Shown in pieces: positions 35,025 to 44,094 of a stretch of DNA of 64,000 nt. Within the stretch, counting starts at the first letter, position 1, and each line of letters begins with the position of its first letter. Below the pieces are notes generated by a model that saw only the letters and a list, made by a program, of their open reading frames with translations, did not search any database and had not been told where the DNA came from. Source of the stretch: Nostoc sp. B(2019) (GTDB lineage Bacteria; Cyanobacteriota; Cyanobacteriia; Cyanobacteriales; Nostocaceae); the NCBI RefSeq assembly GCF_010091925.1, contig NZ_WVID01000002.1:117081-181080 (forward strand), in the 5' to 3' direction. The position numbers and the translations under genes were made by a program.

Positions 35025-36884
35025 ATGAGAATTCTGTTGGTTGAAGACGATGATTTGCTTGCTCAAGCTGTAGCAACATATCTTACCAAACAAAATTATG
35101 TGGTTGATATTGCAGCTGATGGTGAAGCTGGTTGGGAGTTGGTTAGTGTCTGTAACTATGACCTGATTTTGCTAGATTTGATTCTGCCAAAGCTGGATGG
35201 CATAAGTCTTTGTCGGCAATTACGCCACTCAGGCTATCAAATGCTGATTCTGCTTTTAACGGCAAAAGATACTAAAACTGATAAAGTTATCGGTTTAGAT
35301 GCCGGAGCAGATGATTATGTAGTCAAACCATTTGATTTTCAAGAGTTATCAGCTCGTATTCGTGCTTTACTACGCCGGGGAAATACTTCTTTACCTCCAG
35401 TTTTGGAATGGGGAAGCTTGCGTCTTGATCCTAGTACTTGTGAGGTAACTTATGCAGACATTGCCCTAAATTTAACAGCAAAAGAATTTAGTCTTTTAGA
35501 CCTTTTTTTACGCAATAACCAGCGCATCTTTAGCCGGAGTGCAATTGTAGATCAACTTTGGAGCGCTGAAAAAGATCCACCTGAAGAAAATACGATTAAA
35601 TCTCATATCAAAGGTTTACGACAGAAGCTAAAAGCAGCAGGTGCTAACTACGATTTTATAGAAACTATTTATGGAATGGGTTATCGTTTAAAAGCTCTAT
35701 CTCACGAGCCAAGTTTTCAGACACATGAGCCAGAAATAGATTTAAATCAGCAGCAAATTCTACTAGCAGCCATTGCTCAAGAGCGGGAAAATTTCAAAGC
35801 TAAGGTTGGTTCGCGTATTGCATTATTGAAGTTAGCAGCTGATACTTTAAGAAAAGGTACACTTGATGCTCAATTGCGGCAAAACGCAGAGCAAGAAGCT
35901 CACAAGCTAGCTGGTTCATTGGGTAGTTTTGGCTTTCCAAAAGGTTCATTATTAGCTAATGAGATAGAAGATTTATTTCAAAATCAAAAATCTATTAGCC
36001 AAGCTAAATGTTTTCATTTAGATAAGCTCTTGATGGAGTTACAACGAGAGCTAGGAAAAACCCCAGTTGAACAAACCCAAAATCTACTATTAGTAATTAG
36101 CAACGATCGCCAAATAGTTGAGGGATTGCTCAAGGAGGCTGAAAATCAAGAAATAGAAGTTAAAATTGCTACTAATCTCGCCGCAGCCAGAAGTCTAATC
36201 CCATCTTTAAATCCCGATGTGGTGCTACTTGATATTGATATTGAGAAAGACAGCTTGAAGTTACTAATAGAATTATGCAAGCGATCGCCTACAGTGGACG
36301 AAACGCCAACGCCCCAAATACCCGTATTAGTTTTTACAGAACAAAATAATTTTAGCGATGCCTGCGGCGGGCTTCGCCTACGCCTTGAGGTTGCACGAAT
36401 TGGCGGTCGTGGTTTTTTACAAAAATCTATGCCTCCTAGCCAAATTTTGGAGTCAGTCAATCAAATATTACAACAAACTCATATTACTAAAGCGAGGATA
36501 ATGGTTGTAGACGATGACCCGCAGATATTAACTATTATTGAAGAATCCCTAAAACCATTGGGATTTCATTTAAAAACTCTTGAAAATCCACAAAAATTCT
36601 GGGATATTATGACAAAATTTTCCCCAGATTTACTAATTTTAGATGTAGAAATGCCTCATATTAATGGCATTGAACTTTGTCAGACAGTACGTAACGATCC
36701 TTCCTGGAAATTTTTACCAGTAATGTTTTTGGTTGATAATTTAGAAGCAAATATTGTTGAGCAAATATTTGCAATCGGTGCAGATGATTGTGTAAGCAAG
36801 CCTATCGTAGATTCAAAACTAATCACCCGCATTTTGAATCGTCTGGAGCGAAGTCAACTAATTAAGAATGCCTATAGCTGCTAA
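35025..36884 (+). CDS. Multidomain OmpR-type response regulator (REC-wHTH-HPt-REC-REC)
   Basis: A 619-residue protein from ATG 35025 (MRILLVEDDDLLAQAV); the frame opens at 35001. Order: receiver (LLDLILPKLDG, TAKDT, VKPFD), an OmpR/PhoB winged helix (LDPSTCEVTYADIALNLTAKE; IKSHIKGLRQKL; YGMGYRLKA) to about residue 225, an HPt-like helical bundle with His in AEQEAHKLAGSLGSFG, a degenerate receiver (LLVISNDRQIVEG, VVLLDIDIEKD), and a final receiver (IMVVDDDPQIL, LLILDVEMPHINGIE). It is the only DNA-binding two-component protein in the island and thus the best candidate for recognising the 11-bp-spaced repeats. The second receiver carries an in-frame copy of a 29-bp dispersed repeat (DACGGLRLR). 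Confidence 0.92.
   Translation: MRILLVEDDDLLAQAVATYLTKQNYVVDIAADGEAGWELVSVCNYDLILLDLILPKLDGISLCRQLRHSGYQMLILLLTAKDTKTDKVIGLDAGADDYVVKPFDFQELSARIRALLRRGNTSLPPVLEWGSLRLDPSTCEVTYADIALNLTAKEFSLLDLFLRNNQRIFSRSAIVDQLWSAEKDPPEENTIKSHIKGLRQKLKAAGANYDFIETIYGMGYRLKALSHEPSFQTHEPEIDLNQQQILLAAIAQERENFKAKVGSRIALLKLAADTLRKGTLDAQLRQNAEQEAHKLAGSLGSFGFPKGSLLANEIEDLFQNQKSISQAKCFHLDKLLMELQRELGKTPVEQTQNLLLVISNDRQIVEGLLKEAENQEIEVKIATNLAAARSLIPSLNPDVVLLDIDIEKDSLKLLIELCKRSPTVDETPTPQIPVLVFTEQNNFSDACGGLRLRLEVARIGGRGFLQKSMPPSQILESVNQILQQTHITKARIMVVDDDPQILTIIEESLKPLGFHLKTLENPQKFWDIMTKFSPDLLILDVEMPHINGIELCQTVRNDPSWKFLPVMFLVDNLEANIVEQIFAIGADDCVSKPIVDSKLITRILNRLERSQLIKNAYSC
36355..36383 (+). repeat. 29-bp dispersed repeat inserted in frame in the OmpR-type regulator
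   Basis: GCGATGCCTGCGGCGGGC then TTCGCCTACGC, coding DACGGLRLR within the second receiver domain. Same reading frame as the copy in the DapF-like gene (DAYGGLSLR). Confidence 0.8.
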
Positions 36885-36960
36885 ATGAGTTTTTGTATTT
36901 AATTTTTCTACTCTGGGTTCTCAACTCAAGGAAATGTTGAGCCACTAAAGGTATAAAACT

Positions 36961-38199
36961 ATGAGCCAGTTAACATCAAGTGAGATAAATATAGCCCTAA
37001 TGACCCTTGGTGGGCTAGTACTTGGGCTTGGGCTGTTGTCTGGCTGGCTCAAAGAGTGGCTTTTTCTCTCAGACCCTCTCATAGCTTTGGTAGTTGGGGT
37101 GTTATTAAGTCCATCTGTATTTGACTTAATTGACCTCGCTCACTGGGGTAAACCAGAGATGATTTTAGAGCAGGGGGCAAGATTAGCGATCGCTATCCAA
37201 GTGATGGGAGTGGCGTTGCGGCTACCAAAGGCTTACCCTTTTCAACATTGGCGCATCCTATCCGTGTTGCTAGGGCTGTTGATGCCCTTGATGTGGTTGA
37301 TTAGTGGACTGCTGGTATATCTGCTGTTAGGTCTACCCTTTTGGGTAGCCATGCTGGTTGGGGCTGTGATTACTCCTACCGATCCGGTCGTTTCTACTTC
37401 CGTTGTTACAGGAAAAGTCGCCGAGCAAAACCTTCCCGAACGCATCCGCCACACCATCTCTGCTGAGTCTGCTGCAAATGATGGACTGGCTTATCCCTTT
37501 GTCCTTCTGCCGATTTTGATATTGACTAAACCGCCACAAGAAGCTCTACTTCATTGGCTCACTAAAACTTTACTGTGGGAAGTAGGAGCAGCTGTGGTTA
37601 TGGGAGCGCTTATCGGCTACCTAGCAGGATGGCTCTTGCGGTGGGCCGAAACCAAACAAACTCTAGAGAAGCAGTCTTTTTTAGCTTATACTGTCGCTCT
37701 TTCATTAGCCGTATTGGGTCTTGTGAAGCTACTTGGTAGCGATGGTATCCTTGCAGTTTTTGCGGCGGGAATCACGTTTGATATGGTTGTAGGTGGTCGT
37801 GACAGAGCTGAAGAAGAGAACGTACAAGAAGCAGTAGACCGCTTTTTTACTTTATATATTTTCGTGCTATTGGGTTTATATCTACCCTGGCAGCAATGGT
37901 TTGAGTTAGGTTGGAAGGGTTTGCTGTTGGTGGTAGCGATTCTGTTGCTACGCCGACTACCAGCAGTACTGTTACTGCGTCCCCTTCTTGGGCGGTTGCG
38001 AGGGATGCAGGATGCCCTGTTTTTAGGGTGGTTCGGCCCTATTGGTGTAGCGGCGCTCTTTTATGCTTTTCTTTCAGTACGTCAGGCTGGTGTGGAAGAA
38101 CCCTGGATTATAGGTAGTTTAGTTATTTGTGCTTCAATCCTCGTCCACGGTTGCACGGCTGTACCCTTGGCTAAACTCTACGCAAAGCAACATAGATAA
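36961..38199 (+). CDS. Na+(K+)/H+ antiporter, NhaP/CPA1 type
   Basis: A 412-residue protein with about twelve hydrophobic helices. The ion-binding signature of CPA1 antiporters is seen: GAVITPTDPVVSTSVVTG, then HTISAESAANDGLAYPFVLLP (the ND pair of helix 5), and a late MQDALFLGWFGPIGVAALFYA. It lacks the long C-terminal regulatory tail. It would exchange Na+ or K+ for H+ and so regulate pH and salt. It follows the OmpR-type regulator by 76 bp on the same strand, fitting a salt or pH stress module. Confidence 0.92.
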   Translation: MSQLTSSEINIALMTLGGLVLGLGLLSGWLKEWLFLSDPLIALVVGVLLSPSVFDLIDLAHWGKPEMILEQGARLAIAIQVMGVALRLPKAYPFQHWRILSVLLGLLMPLMWLISGLLVYLLLGLPFWVAMLVGAVITPTDPVVSTSVVTGKVAEQNLPERIRHTISAESAANDGLAYPFVLLPILILTKPPQEALLHWLTKTLLWEVGAAVVMGALIGYLAGWLLRWAETKQTLEKQSFLAYTVALSLAVLGLVKLLGSDGILAVFAAGITFDMVVGGRDRAEEENVQEAVDRFFTLYIFVLLGLYLPWQQWFELGWKGLLLVVAILLLRRLPAVLLLRPLLGRLRGMQDALFLGWFGPIGVAALFYAFLSVRQAGVEEPWIIGSLVICASILVHGCTAVPLAKLYAKQHR

Positions 38200-38278
38200 A
38201 CTTAATCGGTTTATACATGATGCAAATTTACCAACCCTACTACTTAGATAAGTCTTCGTTGCCGAAGTTCCTACCGTA

Positions 38279-38440
38279 CTACTTTAATAATTCCTGTTCA
38301 GGCTCTTCAATACTTTCAGGGCTTTCTCTAAATTGTCTACTCAAGTTAAACAATATTGAGCCAACTGCGAAGATAGCTAAACTGATCAAAATCAATACGA
38401 AGGCACGTATCAATATATTACTGGGACGTGGTTCTTGCAT
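38279..38440 (-). CDS. Small single-helix membrane protein
   Basis: A 53-residue protein from ATG 38440 (MQEPRPSNILIRAFVLILIS). One hydrophobic helix (residues 10-30) is followed by an acidic tail (RESPESIEEPEQELLK). The amino-acid pattern is that of a real small membrane protein, better than the overlapping plus-strand frame. It lies alone between the antiporter and the AI-2E gene on the opposite strand. Function unknown. Confidence 0.5.
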   Translation of the reverse strand: MQEPRPSNILIRAFVLILISLAIFAVGSILFNLSRQFRESPESIEEPEQELLK

Positions 38441-38639
38441 TTTTCTGAGTATAGCCTTCAAGGGTTGCTTATTTCAGATTAGTCTCTGATAAAACACCTA
38501 AATTCTGTCGTAAGGTGGATATATCACTGCTCTTCAAAAATCATCCTTTCAGAGGCTTTTTAAAAATGTTAATACAACTACTTTGAAGTAATTAAACTCA
38601 GCACAATAGCTGGTAATAATAAAAAATGGGGGCTACATT

Positions 38640-39683
38640 GTGCGATTCGGACAATTGATCGGGTTTCTCGCCTTTATTATATCTTTTTACATTTTGTGGC
38701 AAACTCGGCAAATACTTTTGGTAGTATTTGCAGCCGTGGTTTTGGCTACAGTTTTAAATCAACTAGTGACTTTTCTCCAAAGATTTCGCATCAAGCGAGG
38801 AATTGCAGTTGCCATATCAGTTATTCTTTTATTGGTTGTTTTAGTCGGTTTTTTTGCACTCATTGTGCCACAGCTTATTGACCAATTGCAACAATTTGGT
38901 AATATTATGCCTATGACACTAGAACGGTTGCGATCGTGGAACAACTGGTTACAAAATGTAATTCCTGATCAACTATTAGAAAATATTCGGGGGCTTAGGT
39001 ATCTAACTCAAGGTTTACAAGATTGGTTAAATAGACTAATAAGCAACTTTTTTAACTTGGTCAGTAGCTCCCTTTCTATTATTTTAGGTTTGCTGCTTTT
39101 TGTAGCTCTCACTATCATGTTATTAGCCAATCCCTCGCCCTATCGGCAGGGGTTTATCATGCTATTTCCTGCCTTTTATCGTCGGCGAGTTGATGACATT
39201 CTCAATAAATGTGCAGTCTCGTTAACTGGCTGGATTAAAGGCACGCTCCTTACTATGCTGGTCATTGCAACATTGAGCTATATTGGACTGTTAATTTTAA
39301 GAATACCGTTGCCATTAATTAATGCTATTTTGGCAGGATTATTAGAATTTATTCCAAATGTTGGGCCAACCTTGAGTGTGATTCCACCTGCACTGCTGGC
39401 ATTAAGTGAAGAACCTTGGAAAATCGCTGCTGTTATAGCTTTGTACTTTGGAATTCAGCAGGTTGAGAGTCTAGTTCTAGTGCCTTTAGTGATGAAAAGC
39501 CAAGCATCTCTTTTGCCAGCAGTTACTCTAGTAGCAGTAGTCTTTTTTGGCAGTTTTTTTGGGTTTTTAGGTGTATTTATGGCTGTTCCATTAGTAATTG
39601 TCTTTCAGATTTGGATAAAAGAAGTTTTGGTCGAAGATGTACTCAACAATTGGCAGGAAAATCAAAAAGATAGTCAAGAATAA
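38640..39683 (+). CDS. AI-2E (PerM/TqsA) family membrane protein
   Basis: A 347-residue protein starting at GTG 38640. About seven hydrophobic segments plus the typical central amphipathic stretch (YLTQGLQDWLNRLISNFFNLV). The C-terminal part ILAGLLEFIPNVGPTLSVIPPALLAL and GSFFGFLGVFMAVPLVIVF carries the PNVGP and GxxGVFMAVP signatures of the family. Members export varied substrates; some act as Na+/H+ antiporters. The substrate here is unknown, but the neighbourhood suggests ion homeostasis. It is convergent with the HtrA gene. Confidence 0.9.
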   Translation: MRFGQLIGFLAFIISFYILWQTRQILLVVFAAVVLATVLNQLVTFLQRFRIKRGIAVAISVILLLVVLVGFFALIVPQLIDQLQQFGNIMPMTLERLRSWNNWLQNVIPDQLLENIRGLRYLTQGLQDWLNRLISNFFNLVSSSLSIILGLLLFVALTIMLLANPSPYRQGFIMLFPAFYRRRVDDILNKCAVSLTGWIKGTLLTMLVIATLSYIGLLILRIPLPLINAILAGLLEFIPNVGPTLSVIPPALLALSEEPWKIAAVIALYFGIQQVESLVLVPLVMKSQASLLPAVTLVAVVFFGSFFGFLGVFMAVPLVIVFQIWIKEVLVEDVLNNWQENQKDSQE

Positions 39684-39769
39684 AAAGTATTAGCTGTGGT
39701 AAATGGTAAGTCTGAATCATCTGTTGAAAACAGTTGATAAGTCAGGTAGAGATTACCTATCTGACAAAC

Positions 39770-41053
39770 TTAAGACTGAATGTTGTTTGGAGGTGGCAAT
39801 GGTTCAGGTTTTACTGTAAATTGCAAGTTCTGCCCATTGCGTAGTACTTGGATTTGTAAGTTATTATTTAAGCCATTCTTTTCAAGAATCTGTTGAATAT
39901 CCTCAGATGTGATAACGGGTTGATTGTTAATTTTTTGAATAACATCCCCTGGGCGCAGCCCAATTCTGGAAGCAGGAGAATTAGGGATAACGCGAACAAC
40001 AAGAATTCCTTGGTCTGCGACAATACGGACGTTACTGTTTGGATAATTATTGATTCTTTGCTTCACTTCGGGTGTTAGTGTTAGCATCTGAAGACCTAAG
40101 TAAGGATATTCTACTTTGCCTTGAGTAATTAATTGCTGGGCAATTCGTTGAGCCGTATCTATAGGAATAGCAAAGCCAATACCTTCAGCACCTTGGATAA
40201 TTGCAGTGTTAACTCCTATCACCTGACCGCGAGCATTTAAGAGTGGGCCACCTGAATTTCCAGGATTAATTGCTGCGTCGGTTTGAATATAGCTACTAGG
40301 TCTAGTGGAAAGATTTAAAGAACGGTTGATCGCACTAATAACGCCTACTGTTACTGTTTGTTGTAAACCTAAAGGATTACCGATCGCGATCGCCCATTGT
40401 CCTGGTCTTGCAGAGTCAGGATTTGCTATTTCTACTGCTGGTAAGTTATTACCAGGAATTTGCACAACTGCAACATCGCTCACCGAATCTTGGCCTAGCA
40501 CTTTTCCTTCAACAGTACGACCATCAGAAAATGATACCGTCACCGTATCCGCATTGTTGACAACGTGAGCGTTGGTGAGAATTCGTCCATTGGGATCGAT
40601 GATAAAACCAGAGCCTACACCGCGCACTACTCGTTCTTGGGGCTGTGTTGGTAAGGTTTCACCAAAAAAACGTCTAAAGAATGGGTCATTTAATGCATCA
40701 GGTAATTGTGGTACTTCAGTTCTGACAGTTCGGGATGTATTAATTTGAACTACAGCTGGTTCTACTTTTTCCACAACTTGAACTACAAAATTGTTGTCCT
40801 CAGCAGTTGGTGTCAAGGGGCGCGAACTTTGATTTTGTAACTCACTAACTGTAGGAGAAACAACAGGTGAAAGACTAACCTCTCTCGAACAACTACTTAA
40901 AAATCCTACCATTACTCCGATAAAAGGTAATAGCAGATAAGTTGTCGATTGTTTCCATATTGAATATCTTTGTAATCTCACCAAACTTGATGTAGTAAAT
41001 TTCTGTTGATTATGTATATATTTAACCTTCATAGTTTTCTTCTCAAGTATCAA
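39770..41053 (-). CDS. HtrA/Deg serine protease, probable lipoprotein
   Basis: A 427-residue protein; ATG 41032 is an alternative start. The hydrophobic segment TTYLLLPFIGVMVGFLSSC ends in a lipobox-like LSSC. Catalytic motifs: LTNAHVV, DSVSDVAVVQIPG and AAINPGNSGGPLLN. One PDZ domain follows (GILVVRVIPNSPASRIGLRPG). It resembles the protease at 24302 in layout but differs in loops. It is the last gene of the six-gene stress operon that begins at 46202, 12 bp after the YjdF-like gene. Confidence 0.93.
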   Translation of the reverse strand: MILEKKTMKVKYIHNQQKFTTSSLVRLQRYSIWKQSTTYLLLPFIGVMVGFLSSCSREVSLSPVVSPTVSELQNQSSRPLTPTAEDNNFVVQVVEKVEPAVVQINTSRTVRTEVPQLPDALNDPFFRRFFGETLPTQPQERVVRGVGSGFIIDPNGRILTNAHVVNNADTVTVSFSDGRTVEGKVLGQDSVSDVAVVQIPGNNLPAVEIANPDSARPGQWAIAIGNPLGLQQTVTVGVISAINRSLNLSTRPSSYIQTDAAINPGNSGGPLLNARGQVIGVNTAIIQGAEGIGFAIPIDTAQRIAQQLITQGKVEYPYLGLQMLTLTPEVKQRINNYPNSNVRIVADQGILVVRVIPNSPASRIGLRPGDVIQKINNQPVITSEDIQQILEKNGLNNNLQIQVLRNGQNLQFTVKPEPLPPPNNIQS

Positions 41054-41065
41054 AAATTCTGTAAT

Positions 41066-41665
41066 TTAAACGTATGTCTCATTTTGGGAATTGGTTGCAT
41101 CTGTGTGACGATTTGTCCACTCTCGTAATGCCCAAAGGCTAATTAAAGCTGCTAATCCAGCTCCCAAAGAGTCCATCACTAAATCAATAATGGTGTCATC
41201 TAAACTTTCAATTACTTCAGTGCTGAGAATCTTACCAGCAGTCCATTCCGTGACTTCCCATAAAGCACCAATAGCAATTCCAAAACTAGTAATTGTCACT
41301 AGATATAAAACTGTATGATTCCGAAATATATTCAACATTGAACCATATACTAAAAAACTGAGCGCTAGGGTAATTGCAAAAGTTGTATAAGCATGAACAA
41401 TCTCGTCATAAGGCCCCGGCATACCAAATAAATTCCATACCCAACCAGTAGCATTTAGCAATGCAGCTAAGACAAACAAAAAATCAAACAAGGTGGGTAA
41501 TTTATCATCTCGGATGACAAACACAAAGGATACAACAAGAAAGAATGCAAGACCCAAAGCATTTGACCACTTCCCTTGAACTGCTGCGGCTATGACGAAA
41601 ATTGTTAGTAGAGCTTGTCCTATCCATGCGATAATTCGATAACCTTTCCAATTCAGACTTTTCAT
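41066..41665 (-). CDS. YjdF/DUF2238-like membrane protein
   Basis: A 199-residue protein with five to six hydrophobic segments. Polar motifs within the helices, DEIVHAYTTFAIT, GALWEVTEWTAG and DTIIDLVMDSLGAG, match the His/Glu/Asp pattern of YjdF/DUF2238 membrane proteins. Function unknown. Fifth gene of the stress operon. Confidence 0.7.
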   Translation of the reverse strand: MKSLNWKGYRIIAWIGQALLTIFVIAAAVQGKWSNALGLAFFLVVSFVFVIRDDKLPTLFDFLFVLAALLNATGWVWNLFGMPGPYDEIVHAYTTFAITLALSFLVYGSMLNIFRNHTVLYLVTITSFGIAIGALWEVTEWTAGKILSTEVIESLDDTIIDLVMDSLGAGLAALISLWALREWTNRHTDATNSQNETYV

Positions 41666-41711
41666 AAGTATTACTCCAAAAAGCTATTAATTTAAAACGT
41701 CATTTTTCTGG

Positions 41712-43058
41712 TTAATCCCAACCCTTAATAGTGTCATCATTATTTAAATTTTTAATGGTCTGGTAATATTTATCTTCTACATCTTTGTAGTCTTGTTCTT
41801 GTGAAAGTCCCTCACGGCTATCTTGTAAAATCATGTCAGCATGATGCCGCAGGGCTGCTTGATATTTAGAATTGTTAGTGTAAGTAGCAATTAAAGCTAT
41901 AGCTTCTAACAAACGAATAGTTACTGCGGCATCAGACCGCCCATACTGGCGAATTTGGTTAAAAGCGGCATCAGTTAATCCTCTGAACTTTACGCTTTCA
42001 GCAATGACGCGCAGTTTATTATTATCGTAGCGATAAGGTGAAGGGAAATTCCTTTGAACGAGGTGACACAATCCAGCACTTAATTGGTCAATACAGCGAA
42101 TTGCAGTAAATGGGTCATTCACAGCAGGTGAGATGGCACGTAGGGCAATTTCTACTAACTGATTGATCGGAAATTCTACATCCTGTTGCTCTGTACGCTC
42201 TTTACCCAAAATAAAGGCATCGTTGATTTTTTTGGCAAGTTTTTGATTTACTTTTTTACCAGGAAAAACCAAGACTAAATCGCTACCTTGAACTAGAAAT
42301 TTTCCCGGTCGAACCTTAAGGCGTACTAGCAAATTATACTTACAAGCAATTTTCATCAATTCTTGGTCATCGATCGCTTGTAGATAACCAGTACCATTAG
42401 CTCGAATCGGTAAAGCTTCCTCCTCAAAAGACATGGGAATTTCTTCAACTCCTTGCTTATCTTCTGGTTCACCACGCCCAATTTTTTCTGGAAATAGCCG
42501 CTCAATTGCTGAATGTAAATCTGCACTCACATTTTGAATAACGTTAGATGCCTGAATTATTGTTGAAGCATGATGAATAAAATAAATCAAAACACCAATA
42601 CTAATAATTGCCAGTAAAATACCGAACGTTACCGCAAGTTGTGGCACAAACTGTTCGTATCCATCTCCGTCTCCATGAATTGTTCGCAGCACGAGCAAGC
42701 AGTAGATAAACGTACTAATAAATGTGCCAAGTACAACCTGATTACCCGTATCCTGCATAAAATTACGCAGAAGTCGTGGCCCGAAATTGGAAGCAGCTAA
42801 TTGCAGCGCCACGATTGTAATTGAAAAAGCTGTAGCAGCAACGCTTACCATTGAACCTGCGACAGCCTCTAAGAGCGATCGCGCTCCATCAGCTCCACCT
42901 GTGTAAACCCACCAATAATCAATTTCTACCTTACCTGTACGGTCAAGAGTGAGCATTGTGAAAGCCAAAGCAGTAGCTACCACCGCCATAACTGCTGGTA
43001 TAAACCAGTAACTTGAGTGGAGCTGATCCCACACTTTGCTTAATTTGACATTTCTCAT
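41712..43058 (-). CDS. DUF2254 membrane protein
   Basis: A 448-residue protein. The N-terminal half has four membrane helices, with the DUF2254 hallmark SMVSVAATAFSITIVALQLA and ASNFGPRLLRNFMQD. The soluble C-terminal half contains GYLQAIDDQELMKIACKYN and VEIALRAISPAVNDPFTAIRCIDQL. The family is widespread and uncharacterised. Its ATG overlaps the stop of the MscS gene (43055-43058), implying translational coupling and possibly a complex. Confidence 0.88.
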   Translation of the reverse strand: MRNVKLSKVWDQLHSSYWFIPAVMAVVATALAFTMLTLDRTGKVEIDYWWVYTGGADGARSLLEAVAGSMVSVAATAFSITIVALQLAASNFGPRLLRNFMQDTGNQVVLGTFISTFIYCLLVLRTIHGDGDGYEQFVPQLAVTFGILLAIISIGVLIYFIHHASTIIQASNVIQNVSADLHSAIERLFPEKIGRGEPEDKQGVEEIPMSFEEEALPIRANGTGYLQAIDDQELMKIACKYNLLVRLKVRPGKFLVQGSDLVLVFPGKKVNQKLAKKINDAFILGKERTEQQDVEFPINQLVEIALRAISPAVNDPFTAIRCIDQLSAGLCHLVQRNFPSPYRYDNNKLRVIAESVKFRGLTDAAFNQIRQYGRSDAAVTIRLLEAIALIATYTNNSKYQAALRHHADMILQDSREGLSQEQDYKDVEDKYYQTIKNLNNDDTIKGWD

Positions 43059-44062
43059 TTTTCGCTGATTTGAGAATCTACTTTGCCGTTGTCATCTTGT
43101 GAGGAACGCACTTGAGCAAGTAACCTGAGCGAATCGCTGATACGGCGAGGCTTTGGTACTTCATCTTTACCTTTGGGCCAACCTTCACGCTGACGGGAGC
43201 GATCGCCATCTGTCTCTTCGGTCTGGTCGTGGAACAAAATTTGTTGTGTTGGGAAGGGCAAATCAATACCGTTTGCAACGAGCTTTTTCTTAATTGCAGT
43301 AATCACTTTATCTCGTGATTGCAGATCATCTATCCGTCGTGGTGGATGAATCCACCAACGCACACGGATATTTACACTGCTTCCGGCTAGTTCCATTACC
43401 AGTACATCAGGAGCCGGATCTTTTAAAACTTCATTTACACTATGCATTGCGTCTAACATTAACTGCTTGGCCACATCAATGTCGTCGCCGTAGCCAATGC
43501 CGACATCGTACTCTAATCGACGGTTATCAAAGGCAGTGTTGACAGTTACAGCATTGGTAAACAACTCAGAGTTAGGAATCACAATCCGCCGCCCGTCATA
43601 AGTTCTAATTGTCGTCGCGCGTGTCTCAATATTTTCTACAGTCCCCTCAAAACCTTTAAAAACAATTTGGTCATCAATTTGAAAAGGTTCAGTCAGCAGA
43701 ATTAAAATCCCAGCTAAGAAGTTTTGCAAAATATCGCGGAAGGCAAAACCAATTGCAACACCACTAATTCCCAACAGTTGTATCAAATCACCAGCCCTAA
43801 ATGTAGGAATCACAATGGAAAGAGCAATAAACAACCCAATCAAAATTGTTATTCCTTGCGCTAACCTTCCTAGTACTAATCCCAGGTTCCGCGCAGAACG
43901 ACGGTTGCGAGTTAACCGTTTAACTAGTGCCTTAATTCTGCTGGCAATAAACAAAAATAATAGAAAAACAATCAACGCTAAGATCATGTTTGGTAGCAAA
44001 GCGATGAAACCGTTGATCATGCTTTGAACCTTATCCCAAGCTGTAGAAATTTCTGCATTCAT
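43055..44062 (-). CDS. Small-conductance mechanosensitive channel (MscS family)
   Basis: A 335-residue protein. Three N-terminal helices lead to the pore region (GDLIQLLGISGVAIGFAFRDILQNFLAGILILL), then the beta domain (PFQIDDQIVFKGFEGTVENIETRATTIRTYDGRRIVIPNSELF is the classic MscS stretch), and an alpha-beta C-terminal vestibule. A ~60-residue charged tail (QTEETDGDRSRQREGW) is extra. It opens on membrane tension to release solutes during hypo-osmotic shock. Confidence 0.93.
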   Translation of the reverse strand: MNAEISTAWDKVQSMINGFIALLPNMILALIVFLLFLFIASRIKALVKRLTRNRRSARNLGLVLGRLAQGITILIGLFIALSIVIPTFRAGDLIQLLGISGVAIGFAFRDILQNFLAGILILLTEPFQIDDQIVFKGFEGTVENIETRATTIRTYDGRRIVIPNSELFTNAVTVNTAFDNRRLEYDVGIGYGDDIDVAKQLMLDAMHSVNEVLKDPAPDVLVMELAGSSVNIRVRWWIHPPRRIDDLQSRDKVITAIKKKLVANGIDLPFPTQQILFHDQTEETDGDRSRQREGWPKGKDEVPKPRRISDSLRLLAQVRSSQDDNGKVDSQISEK

Positions 44063-44094
44063 GTAGTTTCCTCACTAATTAATATTTACTAACG

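Noticed and set aside
38217-38489. 90-codon plus frame
   Set aside because: Overlaps a better small membrane protein on the minus strand; irregular composition.
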